64,000 nt of DNA from Rhizobium sophorae. Lineage in GTDB: Bacteria > Pseudomonadota > Alphaproteobacteria > Rhizobiales > Rhizobiaceae. The notes below the pieces were generated by a model, which worked only from the letters and a program-made list of their open reading frames with translations, was not told where the DNA came from and did not search any database. The translations under genes and the position numbers were made by a program. The stretch's first letter is position 1; each line of letters begins with the position of its first letter. This document shows positions 53,098 through 61,504 of this stretch, in pieces. Where the stretch lies: positions 215,291 to 279,290 of the forward strand of contig NZ_JABFCN010000014.1 in assembly GCF_013087515.1 (NCBI RefSeq), read 5' to 3'.

Positions 53098-54163
53098 AAC
53101 CAAGCACCTCCACCCGGGCGGACCGGGCCGTCAGGAATTGTTCGACCTTTCCGGCAAGCGCGGGGTCGCGCGCGGGAACGGCGATGAAGAACCGCGCCAC
53201 CGGCTGGTTCTGGATATGGTCGATGCCGCCATGGACGAGGCGGAAGGAATGCGGCAATGCTGCCGAGAGTTCGGCAAACAGCGCGCCCTGCGCCTGCGGC
53301 CCGGCGAGATCGACGCTGAGGATCGCTTCGCTGCCCGCCGTCGCCGATAGCCGGCCGGCGATATGCTCAGGAAGCTGCGGGCGGATGCCGCCGAGCAGGC
53401 TCCCGGTGATATCAGCCTGCGGGTTGGCGAAGACCGACCAGACCTGCCCTTCCTCGACGATCCGCCCGGCATCGATGACCGCGACGCGATCGGCAATGCC
53501 GCGTACCACTTCCATCTCGTGGGTGATGAGCAGAATGGTCAGTCCGAGCTTACGATTGATGTCCTTCAGCAGTGCCAGGATCGACCGGGTCGTTTCCGGA
53601 TCGAGCGCCGATGTCGCCTCGTCGGACAGCAGCAGCGCCGGGCGTGCCGCGAGTGCCCGGGCGATGCCGACGCGTTGTTTCTGGCCGCCGGACAGCGATG
53701 AGGGATAGCCCTTGGCCTTGTCTGCAAGGCCGACGAGGTCGAGCAGTTCATGCGCCCGTTTCAGGCGCTCGCTCTTTGCAAGACCCTCGATCTTTAGCGG
53801 CAGCGCGACGTTTTCTTCGACGGTTTTGGCGGAAAGCAGATTGAAATGTTGGAAGATCATGCCGATGCGACGGCGCAGCGGCTGCAGTTCCTGTTCTGAA
53901 AGGCCGGTGATCTCTCGGCCTTCGATGAGGATCTCGCCGCTATCGGCGCGCTCCAGGCCGTTCAGGCAGCGGATCAGCGTCGATTTGCCGGCGCCGCTGC
54001 GGCCGATGATGCCGAGGATCTCGCCTCTCTTCACCGTCAGCGAAACACCGTCAAGGGCTGCGGTGGCGCCGAACCGCCGCTTCACGTCGGTCAGCCTCAC
54101 CACCTCTTCGGTCGCCGCTTGCGGCTGCGTCTCGATCGCCGTGGTGGAAACAAAGGAATTCAT
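53078..54163 (-). CDS. metN: Methionine ABC importer ATPase
   Basis: A 361-residue ATPase of the MetN family. Walker A GRSGAGKST, signature LSGGQKQRVGIARA and Walker B LLLSDEATSALD; the C-terminal NIL regulatory domain (about residues 265-345, DLAGPQAQGALFAELSAAL) senses methionine. The start begins MNSFVSTTAIETQPQ. About 440 bp separate its ATG from the metQ stop; that gap is filled by the 356-bp inverted-repeat element, so coupling to metQ is broken compared with normal metNIQ operons. Confidence 0.92.
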   Translation of the reverse strand: MNSFVSTTAIETQPQAATEEVVRLTDVKRRFGATAALDGVSLTVKRGEILGIIGRSGAGKSTLIRCLNGLERADSGEILIEGREITGLSEQELQPLRRRIGMIFQHFNLLSAKTVEENVALPLKIEGLAKSERLKRAHELLDLVGLADKAKGYPSSLSGGQKQRVGIARALAARPALLLSDEATSALDPETTRSILALLKDINRKLGLTILLITHEMEVVRGIADRVAVIDAGRIVEEGQVWSVFANPQADITGSLLGGIRPQLPEHIAGRLSATAGSEAILSVDLAGPQAQGALFAELSAALPHSFRLVHGGIDHIQNQPVARFFIAVPARDPALAGKVEQFLTARSARVEVLGYDTDHA

Positions 54164-54230
54164 GTGCTTTTCCTTACAAATACTGAAGGCGGCCTGGGCA
54201 AGAACGCCCGGACCGCCTGTCGGCAGGCCT

Positions 54231-54586
54231 TAGAGCCTTTCCGGGTTAGATTGCAGCATTCTGTTGGCTCAAACGGAGTCGGATGGTCGACCGGCCGGCG
54301 CGCGTCGTAGCCCAGTTCTACGGCCAAGCCGGCCGGTCGATCAGGCGGCCCGTTTCAGCCAACCCTCCCGCAGATTTGCCTGGCAAATCTGCAAGACTTT
54401 AAAATCGGCGGGCGCACCTATCGCTTCGCCATGGCGAAGCGGTGCGGCCGGTGGGCCGTGCATCTTTCCGCCAGGGCAGAGGCGATCGGCTCGGACGTAC
54501 CAAGGGCATGCCCGTCGCCAATCGCCTCTGCCCTGACGAAAACCTGCTCCGGCAGAATGCTGCAATCTAACCCGGTAAGGCTCTAA
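54231..54586 (+). mobile_element. 356-bp foldable element with 34-bp terminal inverted repeats
   Basis: The outer arms TTAGAGCCTTTCCGGG... (54231-54264) and its inverse ending ...CTCTAA (54553-54586) match at 33 of 34 positions. Between them are four further hairpins: 54265-54363 (13-bp arms with one mismatch around a 15-bp stem 54286-54300/54329-54343), 54371-54393 (10-bp stem, three-base loop), 54414-54447 (stem with a bulge) and 54473-54536 (15-bp perfect stem). It has no gene of useful size. It resembles a MITE but with a cloverleaf-like layout. It sits in the metQ-metN gap. No clear target duplication is visible; the type is inferred. Confidence 0.6.
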
Positions 54587-54605
54587 CCCCCAGCCCTGCC
54601 CCGGA

Positions 54606-55445
54606 TCAATAGGCGCTGAGACCCGTTCCCTTGTAGACCTTGTCGAACTCGGCCTTGACGGTGTCGTTCTGATAAGAAGAAACAAGCGTCTTGACCCAGT
54701 CGGCATCCTTGTTGTCGTCCTTGACGGCGATGAAGTTGCGGTACGGATTGTCGTCGACCGGCTCTTGGGCGATGCGTTCGGCCGGCGAAAGACCGCTTTT
54801 CAACGCCCAATCGGTGTTGACGATACCGGCATCCAGATCGTCGATCGAGCGGCCGACGATGCCGGCGTCGAGTTCCTTGATCTCGATCTTCTTCGGATTG
54901 TCGGTGACGTCGGCGACGGTTGCGAGAATGCCGGTGTCGTCCTTCAGTTTGATCAGGCCTTCGCTCTGGAGAACGCGCAGCGCGCGGCCTTCGTTCGAGG
55001 GATCGTTCGGCACGCCGATGACGGCACCTTCCGGGATCTCGGCGACGGATTTGTATTTCTTGGTGTAAAGGCCAATCGGCCAGACCCCGGTATAACCAAC
55101 GCGGACGATGTGATAGCCGTGCTGCTTGATCTGGTTGTCGAGATAGGGCTGGTGCTGGAAGGCGTTGGCGTCGATTTCGCCGCGCTCCAGCGCTTCATTC
55201 GGCTGGGTGTAGTCGTTGAAGATGACGGTCTCGATCTTGAGACCCTTCTTGCCCGCCTCGCTCGCGACCACGCGCCAAATGTCCTCCTCCTCGCCGGCCA
55301 TGATGCCGACCTTGATCGACTTGTCCTCGGCATGGGAAGGAGTAGGTGCTGCAAAGGCAAAGACTGCGGCCGCCGAAACGGCGACGGCGGCAAGAGCCGC
55401 CCGCCGTGAAAGGTGGAAGCCGTGAAGATTTTTGTTCTTGGTCAT
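54606..55445 (-). CDS. metQ: Methionine ABC importer binding protein
   Basis: A 279-residue periplasmic protein of the MetQ/NlpA family. It starts MTKNKNLHGFHLSRRAALAA; the Arg-Arg and hydrophobic stretch look like a Tat or Sec signal, and there is no lipobox cysteine before the mature start HAEDKSIKVGIM, so it seems not to be lipid-anchored, unlike E. coli MetQ. Family residues: FNDYTQPNEALERGEIDANAFQHQPYL, where the AFQHQPYL motif helps bind methionine. The C-terminus ends DKVYKGTGLSAY. It is first in the operon. Confidence 0.9.
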   Translation of the reverse strand: MTKNKNLHGFHLSRRAALAAVAVSAAAVFAFAAPTPSHAEDKSIKVGIMAGEEEDIWRVVASEAGKKGLKIETVIFNDYTQPNEALERGEIDANAFQHQPYLDNQIKQHGYHIVRVGYTGVWPIGLYTKKYKSVAEIPEGAVIGVPNDPSNEGRALRVLQSEGLIKLKDDTGILATVADVTDNPKKIEIKELDAGIVGRSIDDLDAGIVNTDWALKSGLSPAERIAQEPVDDNPYRNFIAVKDDNKDADWVKTLVSSYQNDTVKAEFDKVYKGTGLSAY

Positions 55446-55643
55446 TGTATATCCCGTCTGACTGAATGAGGCCGAACGCCCCGAGCAGGCTGATCATGGC
55501 AAATGCGCGGATCGCGAGCGAAGCACGAATGTCTGATGTGGAGGAAGGGCCGGAAAAACTCTTGCCCTGCCATCGATATCGGCAGGATAAATTTCCATCA
55601 ATTTTGTGGATTAATTGCGGCTCGTGAGCATGTTGCAAAATGC

Positions 55644-55668
55644 AAACGGCGCCTCCGTGGCGCCGTTT
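55644..55668 (-). terminator. Terminator-like hairpin after the FMN reductase
   Basis: AAACGGCGCC (55644-55653) and GGCGCCGTTT (55659-55668) form a perfect 10-bp stem with a five-base loop, 20 bp after the reductase stop on the minus strand and followed by GCATTTTGC. It separates the reductase from metQ, which is transcribed in the same direction. Confidence 0.65.
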
Positions 55669-55688
55669 CAAGCTTATCCCGACGCTCT

Positions 55689-56249
55689 TCACTCGGCAGC
55701 GATAAGTGCCTGATTGCGGCTGGGAAAGAAGGCCGCGAGCTCGCCGATGACCTCCCCGATCCGCTTGGAAAGTGGTTCGGACGAGACACGGTAATTGCTG
55801 AAGTCACGGTCGGACGCGTAAACCGCTGTCGGCAGCGTGTGAGACATGAAAAAACCGAAGAGCGGGCGGAGCTGGTGCTCGACCATCAGCGCATGCCGGT
55901 CGCCACCGCCGGTCGCGGTGATGATGATCGGCTTGGCGCGCAGCTCATGCGGGGCGATCAAGTCGATCAGATGCTTGAAGAGGCCGGGATAACTGCCCTT
56001 GTAAGTCGGAGCTCCGATGACCAGCACATCGGCATTGACGATGTCGTCGATGACTTCCTTAGCGCGACTGTCGAGATCGTCACGGCGCAGCGCCTGGCCA
56101 AGCGAGGGGCCGACATCGGTCAAATCGTAGATCGTGTTGTCGAAGCCGTATTTCTCGCCGGCGAGACCGGCAATGTTTTCGACAAGCGCAAAGGTTTTCG
56201 AGGGGCGGTTGAAACTACCCGCAAGGCCGACCAGTTTGGGAGCAGACAT
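55689..56249 (-). CDS. NAD(P)H-dependent FMN reductase
   Basis: A 186-residue flavodoxin-like reductase of the MsuE/SsuE type. The start KLVGLAGSFNRPSKTFALVE has the phosphate-binding loop, and IGAPTYKGSYPGLFKHLIDLI with TATGGGDRHALMVEHQLRPLF is the family core. The ATG at 56249 with GGAAGG upstream was chosen; a start further upstream at 56264 is possible. It probably supplies reduced FMN to the 51084 monooxygenase, forming a two-component sulfur-scavenging pair in the met neighbourhood (inference). Confidence 0.87.
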   Translation of the reverse strand: MSAPKLVGLAGSFNRPSKTFALVENIAGLAGEKYGFDNTIYDLTDVGPSLGQALRRDDLDSRAKEVIDDIVNADVLVIGAPTYKGSYPGLFKHLIDLIAPHELRAKPIIITATGGGDRHALMVEHQLRPLFGFFMSHTLPTAVYASDRDFSNYRVSSEPLSKRIGEVIGELAAFFPSRNQALIAAE

Positions 56250-56467
56250 GCCATTTCCTTCCAATATCGTGCCGAGACCGACGTTATTATTGGACGAATA
56301 TTATCTATAAAAATAGTGGATTAAAGGAATGGTGATCCCTCTTCTCCATAGGAGGAGAAAAATACGTTCGGGCCTGTGGGGATGGCGACGTGTGAAACTG
56401 AATGACGCATCGAGCCGGAGTGTCGGTGACATTCCGGCTCGATCGATTGTCGATAAGCGATGTCGCC

Positions 56468-57670
56468 TCAAACTGGTTTCTGCTTGGGAATACGCGGCAG
56501 GAAGACCGTCAGGAGACCGAGCAGCGGCAGATAGGAGCAGATGCGGTAGACGAAATCGATGCCATGGGTATCGGCGAAACTCCCGAGCAGTGCTGCACCA
56601 AGCCCCCCTGCCCCGAATGCGAAGCCAAAGAAGACCCCGGCAATCAGCCCGACGCGCCCGGGCACCAGTTCCTGCGCGAAGACGACGATTGCCGAGAAGG
56701 CCGACGCGAAGATCAGGCCGATGACGACGCTGAGCACACCCGTCCAGAAGAGGTTCGCATAGGGAAGCAAGAGCGCGAAGGGAATGACGCCGAGGATCGA
56801 GAACCAGATGACGAAACGGGCACCGAAGCGATCGCCGATCGGGCCACCGAGGAAGGTGCCGACGGCGACCGAGCCGAGGAACAGGAAGAGCATCAGCTGT
56901 GCCTGCTGCACGCTGAGGGCAAACTTGTCGATGACATAGAAGGTGAAGTAGCTCGACACGCTGGCCATGTAGACATTCTTCGTCGCCGTCAGCAGCACGA
57001 GAATCAGCAGCGCCCAGACAACCCGGTTCTGCGGCAGCGGCAGGGTTCGGCTTATTGCCGGTTTGCTGGCATTCTGACGCCTGTGGCTGATGTACCAGTT
57101 GCCGACCCAACTCAGCACCACCATGCCGACCATGGCGATGGCGGCGAACCAGGAGACGCTGTGCTGACCGAGCGGCAGCACGATGAAGGCGGCGAGCAAC
57201 GGACCGATCGCCTGGCCGGCATTGCCGCCGACCTGGAAGAAGGATTGCGCGAAACCGTGGCGACCGCCGGAGGCAAGACGGGCAACGCGCGAAGATTCCG
57301 GGTGGAAGACCGCCGAGCCGAAGCCGATCAGGCTTGCGGCAACCAGCAACAAGGCGAAACTGCCGGCATTGCCGAGTAGAATGAGGCCGCAAAAGGTGCT
57401 CGCCATGCCGACCGGCAGCGAATAGGGCATCGGCCAGCGGTCGGTGACGATGCCGACGAGCGGCTGCAGCAGCGAAGCCGTGACCTGGAACGTCATGGTG
57501 AGGAGACCGATCTGCACGAAATCGAGATCGTAGTTCGCCTTGAACAGCGGGTAGAGTGAGGCGAGCAGCGACTGCATGATGTCGTTCAGCATGTGGCAGA
57601 AGCTGACCGCCATCAGGATAGACATCGTTGTTTTTTCGAAACGGGGCGCGCGCTCGGCAACGGTTGCCAT
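56468..57670 (-). CDS. MFS efflux transporter, Fsr-like
   Basis: A 400-residue major facilitator with about 12 helices. The start MATVAERAPRFEKTTMSILM precedes helix one; the region SFCHMLNDIMQSLLASLYPL is a hallmark of Fsr (fosmidomycin resistance) proteins. Other marks: TDRWPMPYSLPVGM in the 2-3 loop and FFQVGGNAGQAIGPLLAA. A drug or small-metabolite efflux role is likely. It has a typical MFS length. The divergent XRE regulator begins 358 bp away and may control it. Confidence 0.85.
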   Translation of the reverse strand: MATVAERAPRFEKTTMSILMAVSFCHMLNDIMQSLLASLYPLFKANYDLDFVQIGLLTMTFQVTASLLQPLVGIVTDRWPMPYSLPVGMASTFCGLILLGNAGSFALLLVAASLIGFGSAVFHPESSRVARLASGGRHGFAQSFFQVGGNAGQAIGPLLAAFIVLPLGQHSVSWFAAIAMVGMVVLSWVGNWYISHRRQNASKPAISRTLPLPQNRVVWALLILVLLTATKNVYMASVSSYFTFYVIDKFALSVQQAQLMLFLFLGSVAVGTFLGGPIGDRFGARFVIWFSILGVIPFALLLPYANLFWTGVLSVVIGLIFASAFSAIVVFAQELVPGRVGLIAGVFFGFAFGAGGLGAALLGSFADTHGIDFVYRICSYLPLLGLLTVFLPRIPKQKPV

Positions 57671-58028
57671 CAATAGTTCTCCTGCACAGGCACAGCCGGT
57701 GCCGTGCGACGTCGCTTTTGTTCGATGGATTTTCGGGCGATCGGGGCTGGGAAGACTCTCGTGCGACGGTCGCTGAACTGCATTTAGCGTAAGCCGCCAC
57801 GCAATTACAGCCCAGTTTTATCCGTATTGGTACGGCTTTTGTCCGATTTGCGTTTCCGCCGAGTGATTTCTGCGTGATTTCACGTCGTTCCGGACGGGGG
57901 CTTTCATATCACAGTCAGTCGCGATCGTCGCATATCCACTATGCTATATGAAAACAACCATGGAAAACTGGTGCGGGGGATACTACAGCTGCGCCGATTG
58001 AAAATGCGATCGAGGCTGAACACACGCG
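57671..58028 (+). promoter_or_regulatory. Divergent control region between the MFS and XRE genes
   Basis: No gene in these 358 bp. Two visible elements: CCGTATTGGTACGG (57822-57835), a dyad with 5-bp arms, and GTGATTTC twice at 57863-57870 and 57874-57881 with an 11-bp period, one helical turn. The latter is a plausible XRE-type site because Cro-like dimers bind sites on one face of the helix. Confidence 0.4.
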
Positions 58029-58487
58029 ATGAATGTCAAGACAGCGAATGCAATAGACAGCTACGTCGGAGCGCGCATCAGAATGCGCCGGCAGTTGCTC
58101 GGGATGAGCCAGGAACGGCTTGCCGAGCAGATCGGCGTGACCTTTCAGCAGGTTCAGAAATACGAGAAGGGCATCAACCGCATCGGCGCGAGCCGGCTGC
58201 AGCGGATCGCCGAGGTGCTACACACGTCGCCGAGCTTCTTCTTCGAACAGGAGAATTCCGAGCCTTTGACGCTACAAGGGCTGGATCTATCCGCGAATAT
58301 GGATCCGGTCGCCGAATTCCTGCGAACGAAAGAGGGATTGGTGCTCAACCGCGCCTTTCTAAAGATCGCCGATAGCAATATCCGCGAAACGGTCATCGCG
58401 CTGGTGAAGGCGATGGCGCAGGCGGAAAGTCGCGGTCTGACATTGGGAGCTTCCGTAGCGGATATCACCCTTCCGCGCGGAGAATAG
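58029..58487 (+). CDS. XRE/Cro-type regulator
   Basis: A 152-residue protein. The Cro-like helix-turn-helix at residues 13-68 reads RIRMRRQLLGMSQERLAEQ, IGVTFQQVQKYEKGINRIGAS and LQRIAEVLHTSPSFFFEQ. The C-terminal 80 residues (MDPVAEFLRTKEGLVLNRAF and on) are helical and probably dimerise. Proteins like this are numerous in rhizobia. It lies between the MFS gene and the repABC operon, so it could control either; neither role is shown by the sequence. Confidence 0.88.
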   Translation: MNVKTANAIDSYVGARIRMRRQLLGMSQERLAEQIGVTFQQVQKYEKGINRIGASRLQRIAEVLHTSPSFFFEQENSEPLTLQGLDLSANMDPVAEFLRTKEGLVLNRAFLKIADSNIRETVIALVKAMAQAESRGLTLGASVADITLPRGE

Positions 58488-59045
58488 GCGAGTATCGCAG
58501 CGTTGCGCCTGGCGAGCCGACCGGACAATCAGTGGCATTTCCCGAAAGGGTCTGCTTGCGATTTGGCATTTGCCGGATCGCTATTCGAAGGACGGCGCGG
58601 AGCTGGGCGCTGAATTCGCCGCCTATCGCCTGGATCTTGCCTCTGCGCTCTGCTGCAGGACCTCGACAGTAACGGCGTGTCCCCTCCCCCAGGCAGAAAA
58701 TCAGGACGGTTCTCCGCCACGCGGCACTGAACAGTCACGGACTGTCCAGGTGGTTTGCCCATCGCGGTATTTCAAAGAACTATGCACGCACGACATCTCG
58801 ATTCCGACGTATCCGATCGGCTATGATGCCGGTTGCGCGGCCTTGCTCTTGCGATTCGGCCAGCGAATGCGCGATTGCTGCTCCGACAGCGGCCGCCCGG
58901 GCGGCGTGTTCAAGCCTTTGAAAAAGATTGGACAACCTGGCCGTAGGGTCTTGTTAACCCTATTTGCCTTGCCACTCCTCCAGAATCGGCGCTAAATGCG
59001 GTTTCACAGCACGTAGGGCTTTTAAATCGCATTTTCGAGATTTCC
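58488..59045 (+). other. 558-bp non-coding region upstream of repA
   Basis: No convincing gene. It should hold the repA promoter. The dyad TAGGGT (58944-58949) and ACCCTA (58957-58962) straddles TTGTTAA about 85 bp before the ATG, suited for autorepression by RepA/RepB. Near the start, TTTTAAAT (about 59020) lies in an AT-rich patch. No parS-like palindrome is visible in this stretch. Confidence 0.5.
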
Positions 59046-60260
59046 ATGAATATGGCACCGCAGATAGAAAAAGCAATTTCCGATGTCGACCAGCTGATTA
59101 TTGGTCAGGCGCAGGAACTGTCCGACAAGCTGAAGCAGCATCGGCTCGAGATGTTTCCGCCGCGTGCATTGAAGGGCCTGAGGGAATTTCAGCTTGCCGA
59201 GGCGGCGCGTTTCCTCGGTGTCACCAGCGGCTATCTTCGCAACCTATCTCTGGAAGGCAAAGGCGCCCTTCCCCAGGTCACGCCGTCGGGCCGTCGATCC
59301 TATACGGCGGACCAAATGGAAGAGATGCGCAGCTTCCTGGAGCACAATGCCCGCGCCGGAACGCATTATATCCGTCATCGCCGCGGCAACGAACATCTGC
59401 AGGTCGTTGCGGTCGTCAACTTCAAGGGTGGCAGCGGCAAGACGACGAGTGCAGCACACCTTGCCCAGCACCTTGCCCTGACGGGTCACCGTGTCCTTGC
59501 CGTCGACCTCGATCCGCAGGCCTCTCTCTCCGCCATTCACGGCTTTCAGCCGGAGTTCGATGTCAACGAGAATGAGACGCTCTACGCCGCCATTCGCTAT
59601 GACGATCAGCGGCGGCCGCTAAGGGAGATCATCCGGCCGACGAATTTCCCGAATCTTCATCTGGTGCCGGGCAATCTCGAACTGATGGAATTCGAGCATG
59701 ATACGCCGCGCGTCCTTGCTCAGGGCAAGGCGGGTGACTATGGACGCGTCTTCTTCGCGCGGCTGGACGAGGCGCTGTCTTCAGTCGCTGACGATTACGA
59801 CGTCGTCATCATCGACTGCCCTCCCCAGCTCGGCTTTTTGACCATGAGCGCCATTTGCGGTGCAACGGCAGTTCTGATCACCGTTCATCCTCAGATGCTC
59901 GACGTCATGTCGATGTGCCAATTCCTGCAGATGCTCGGCGAGGTGCTGAACACACTGAAAGGCGCCGGTGGCAATATGAATCTCGACTGGTTGCGTTATC
60001 TCGTCACTCGCTACGATCCGCAGGACGGGCCGCAGACGCAAATGGTCGCCTTCATGCGCTCGATGTTCAAGAACCATGTGCTTACCAATCCGATGTTGCG
60101 CAGCGTCGCGATCTCCGATGCGGCGATGACCAACCAGACGCTTTACGAAGTCGAGCGGAACCAGTTTACCCGCGCGACCTATGACCGCGCCATGGAGGCG
60201 ATGGATGCCGTCAACACCGAGATCGCCGATCTCATCCACAAGGCTTGGGGGCGGAAATGA
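59046..60260 (+). CDS. repA: RepABC plasmid partition ATPase RepA
   Basis: A 404-residue ParA-family ATPase. The N-terminal 110 residues contain a DNA-binding helix-turn-helix (LAEAARFLGVTSGYLRNLSLEG), followed by the deviant Walker A VNFKGGSGKTTSAAH at about residue 124 and the Walker A' region DVVIIDCPPQLGFL, as in plasmid type Ia ParA. It works with RepB to segregate the plasmid and represses its own promoter. Length matches the rhizobial family (about 400). The next gene, repB, follows after 42 bp containing parS. Confidence 0.95.
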   Translation: MNMAPQIEKAISDVDQLIIGQAQELSDKLKQHRLEMFPPRALKGLREFQLAEAARFLGVTSGYLRNLSLEGKGALPQVTPSGRRSYTADQMEEMRSFLEHNARAGTHYIRHRRGNEHLQVVAVVNFKGGSGKTTSAAHLAQHLALTGHRVLAVDLDPQASLSAIHGFQPEFDVNENETLYAAIRYDDQRRPLREIIRPTNFPNLHLVPGNLELMEFEHDTPRVLAQGKAGDYGRVFFARLDEALSSVADDYDVVIIDCPPQLGFLTMSAICGATAVLITVHPQMLDVMSMCQFLQMLGEVLNTLKGAGGNMNLDWLRYLVTRYDPQDGPQTQMVAFMRSMFKNHVLTNPMLRSVAISDAAMTNQTLYEVERNQFTRATYDRAMEAMDAVNTEIADLIHKAWGRK

Positions 60261-60267
60261 CCGAGAA

Positions 60268-60283
60268 GTTTACTGCGGTAAAC
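60268..60283 (+). promoter_or_regulatory. parS site 1 (RepB binding palindrome)
   Basis: GTTTACTGCGGTAAAC fits the repABC parS consensus GTTNNCNGCNGNNAAC. It lies in the repA-repB gap. RepB binds such sites to load the partition complex. Confidence 0.9.
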
Positions 60284-60302
60284 TGGGACGAGGAGCTGGC
60301 TT

Positions 60303-61355
60303 ATGGCGCGTAAGAATCTCCTCTCGGGCCTGATGGACGATTCCAAGAAGTTTACTGCGGTAAACAATGAGGACGAACCGCCCCACAGGGACGAGAAGCA
60401 GCAGATCACCTATAAGGGGATCGGCGCTCTAGGTGCCGTGACGCGCAGTATTGATGCGCTGGCTGCCAAGGCCGATGCGGCCAAAGCGATCGAGGAGAAG
60501 CTGGCGACCGGTGAGACGGTGATTGATCTCGACCCTGCCCTGATCGAAGATTCCTTCGTGACGGACCGGCTGGCGCATACCGACGAACAGTTTCGCGAAT
60601 TGGTCGAGGCGATCCGGCTGCGCGGTCAGGATTCGCCGATCCTCGTCCGTCCGCATCCTGAGAAGGACGGCCGATATCAGATCGCCTTCGGCCACCGTCG
60701 CGCCCGGGCCGCCAAGGAACTCGGTCGACCTGTCCGTGCCGTGGTCAAGAAACTTGACGATCGAGACCATGTCATTGCGCAGGGCCAGGAGAATTCGGCA
60801 CGCGCCGATCTCTCCTTCATCGAGAGGACGATGTTTGCCGACAAGCTCGACACGTTGGGCTTCGACAGGGAAACGATCATATCTGCGCTCAGCGCCGACA
60901 AGACGACGGTTTCCAAGATGCTGTCCGTCACCAAGCGGATCCCAGCCGAAGTCCTGACCGCCATCGGTGCGGCCAAGACCACCGGCCGTGATCGTTGGCA
61001 CGATCTGTCCGTGAAATTCGAGACCGAAAATATTGCCGCACGAGCGATCGAGTTCACCAGATCGGCGGAATTCGGGACAGCGGAGCCGGATGCCCGTTTC
61101 GATATGCTGGTTGCCTTCATCAGCAGGAGGCAACAACAGGCCTCATCGATAGCGGCGCTTCAGCCCGCCGCTCACGCCTGGCAGCACAAGGACGGTGCGG
61201 TCAAGGCGAAGATCAAGGATGACGGGAAACAGTTCACCATCGCGCTGAAGGCGGAGAAGGCGTCTGCCTTTGGAGCCTACATCGCCAGCAATCTGGATCG
61301 TCTCTACGAGGCGTTCGAGGAGACACAGGATTTGACGAAGAACGGAGATCAATAA
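60303..61355 (+). CDS. repB: RepABC plasmid partition protein RepB
   Basis: A 350-residue ParB-family protein. Residues 1-60 are the RepA-interacting leader. The ParB core has SPILVRPHPEKDGRYQIAFG with HRRARAAKELG, the CTP/ParB box region, and ENSARADLSFIERTMFA. The helix-turn-helix TIISALSADKTTVSKMLS follows near residue 190. It binds parS. The second parS palindrome lies inside its own coding sequence (60350-60365). The gene starts at ATGGCGCGTAAG and its stop TAA lies 149 bp before repC. Confidence 0.95.
   Translation: MARKNLLSGLMDDSKKFTAVNNEDEPPHRDEKQQITYKGIGALGAVTRSIDALAAKADAAKAIEEKLATGETVIDLDPALIEDSFVTDRLAHTDEQFRELVEAIRLRGQDSPILVRPHPEKDGRYQIAFGHRRARAAKELGRPVRAVVKKLDDRDHVIAQGQENSARADLSFIERTMFADKLDTLGFDRETIISALSADKTTVSKMLSVTKRIPAEVLTAIGAAKTTGRDRWHDLSVKFETENIAARAIEFTRSAEFGTAEPDARFDMLVAFISRRQQQASSIAALQPAAHAWQHKDGAVKAKIKDDGKQFTIALKAEKASAFGAYIASNLDRLYEAFEETQDLTKNGDQ
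60350..60365 (+). promoter_or_regulatory. parS site 2, inside repB
   Basis: A second exact copy of GTTTACTGCGGTAAAC at 60350-60365, in the early codons of repB (encoding about residues 17-21, FTAVN). With the first copy 82 bp away it forms a two-site centromere. Two identical copies in repABC plasmids are known, but here one is coding. Confidence 0.88.
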
Positions 61356-61359
61356 GCAA

Positions 61360-61410
61360 AAGAAAAGGCCCCCGAACGTTGCCGTCGCGGAAGCCCTCTC
61401 TGATCTAGAC
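61360..61410 (-). ncRNA. Counter-transcribed RNA (incA-type) of the repABC operon
   Basis: The repB-repC gap carries a minus-strand promoter with TTGACT (61445-61440) and GATTCT (61422-61417) preceded by TG, starting near 61410. A stem at about 61364-61395 (GGCTTCCG pairing with CGGGGGCC) is followed by TTTTCTTTT, a good terminator. Product about 50 nt. On the plus strand the same DNA can pair CGCGGAA with TTCCGCG, the alternative repC leader fold. This is the known antisense arrangement that limits repC and determines incompatibility. Exact ends are inferred. Confidence 0.7.
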
Positions 61411-61504
61411 ACCCAGAGAATCACATTTCCGCGAATCATAGTCAAGAGTCTTTGGCACCGAATTTGGTGAGCCGCGATCTTTTGCCTTGAAGAAGGCGAA
61501 GAAA

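Noticed and set aside
55446..55688. SAM riboswitch upstream of metQ
   Set aside because: No SAM-I, SAM-II or SAM-V core motif was found on the minus strand in this gap; only a terminator hairpin for the neighbouring gene is clear.
58570..58995. Open frame upstream of repA
   Set aside because: It has no ribosome site worth mention and no recognisable domain; the region is better explained as repA control DNA.
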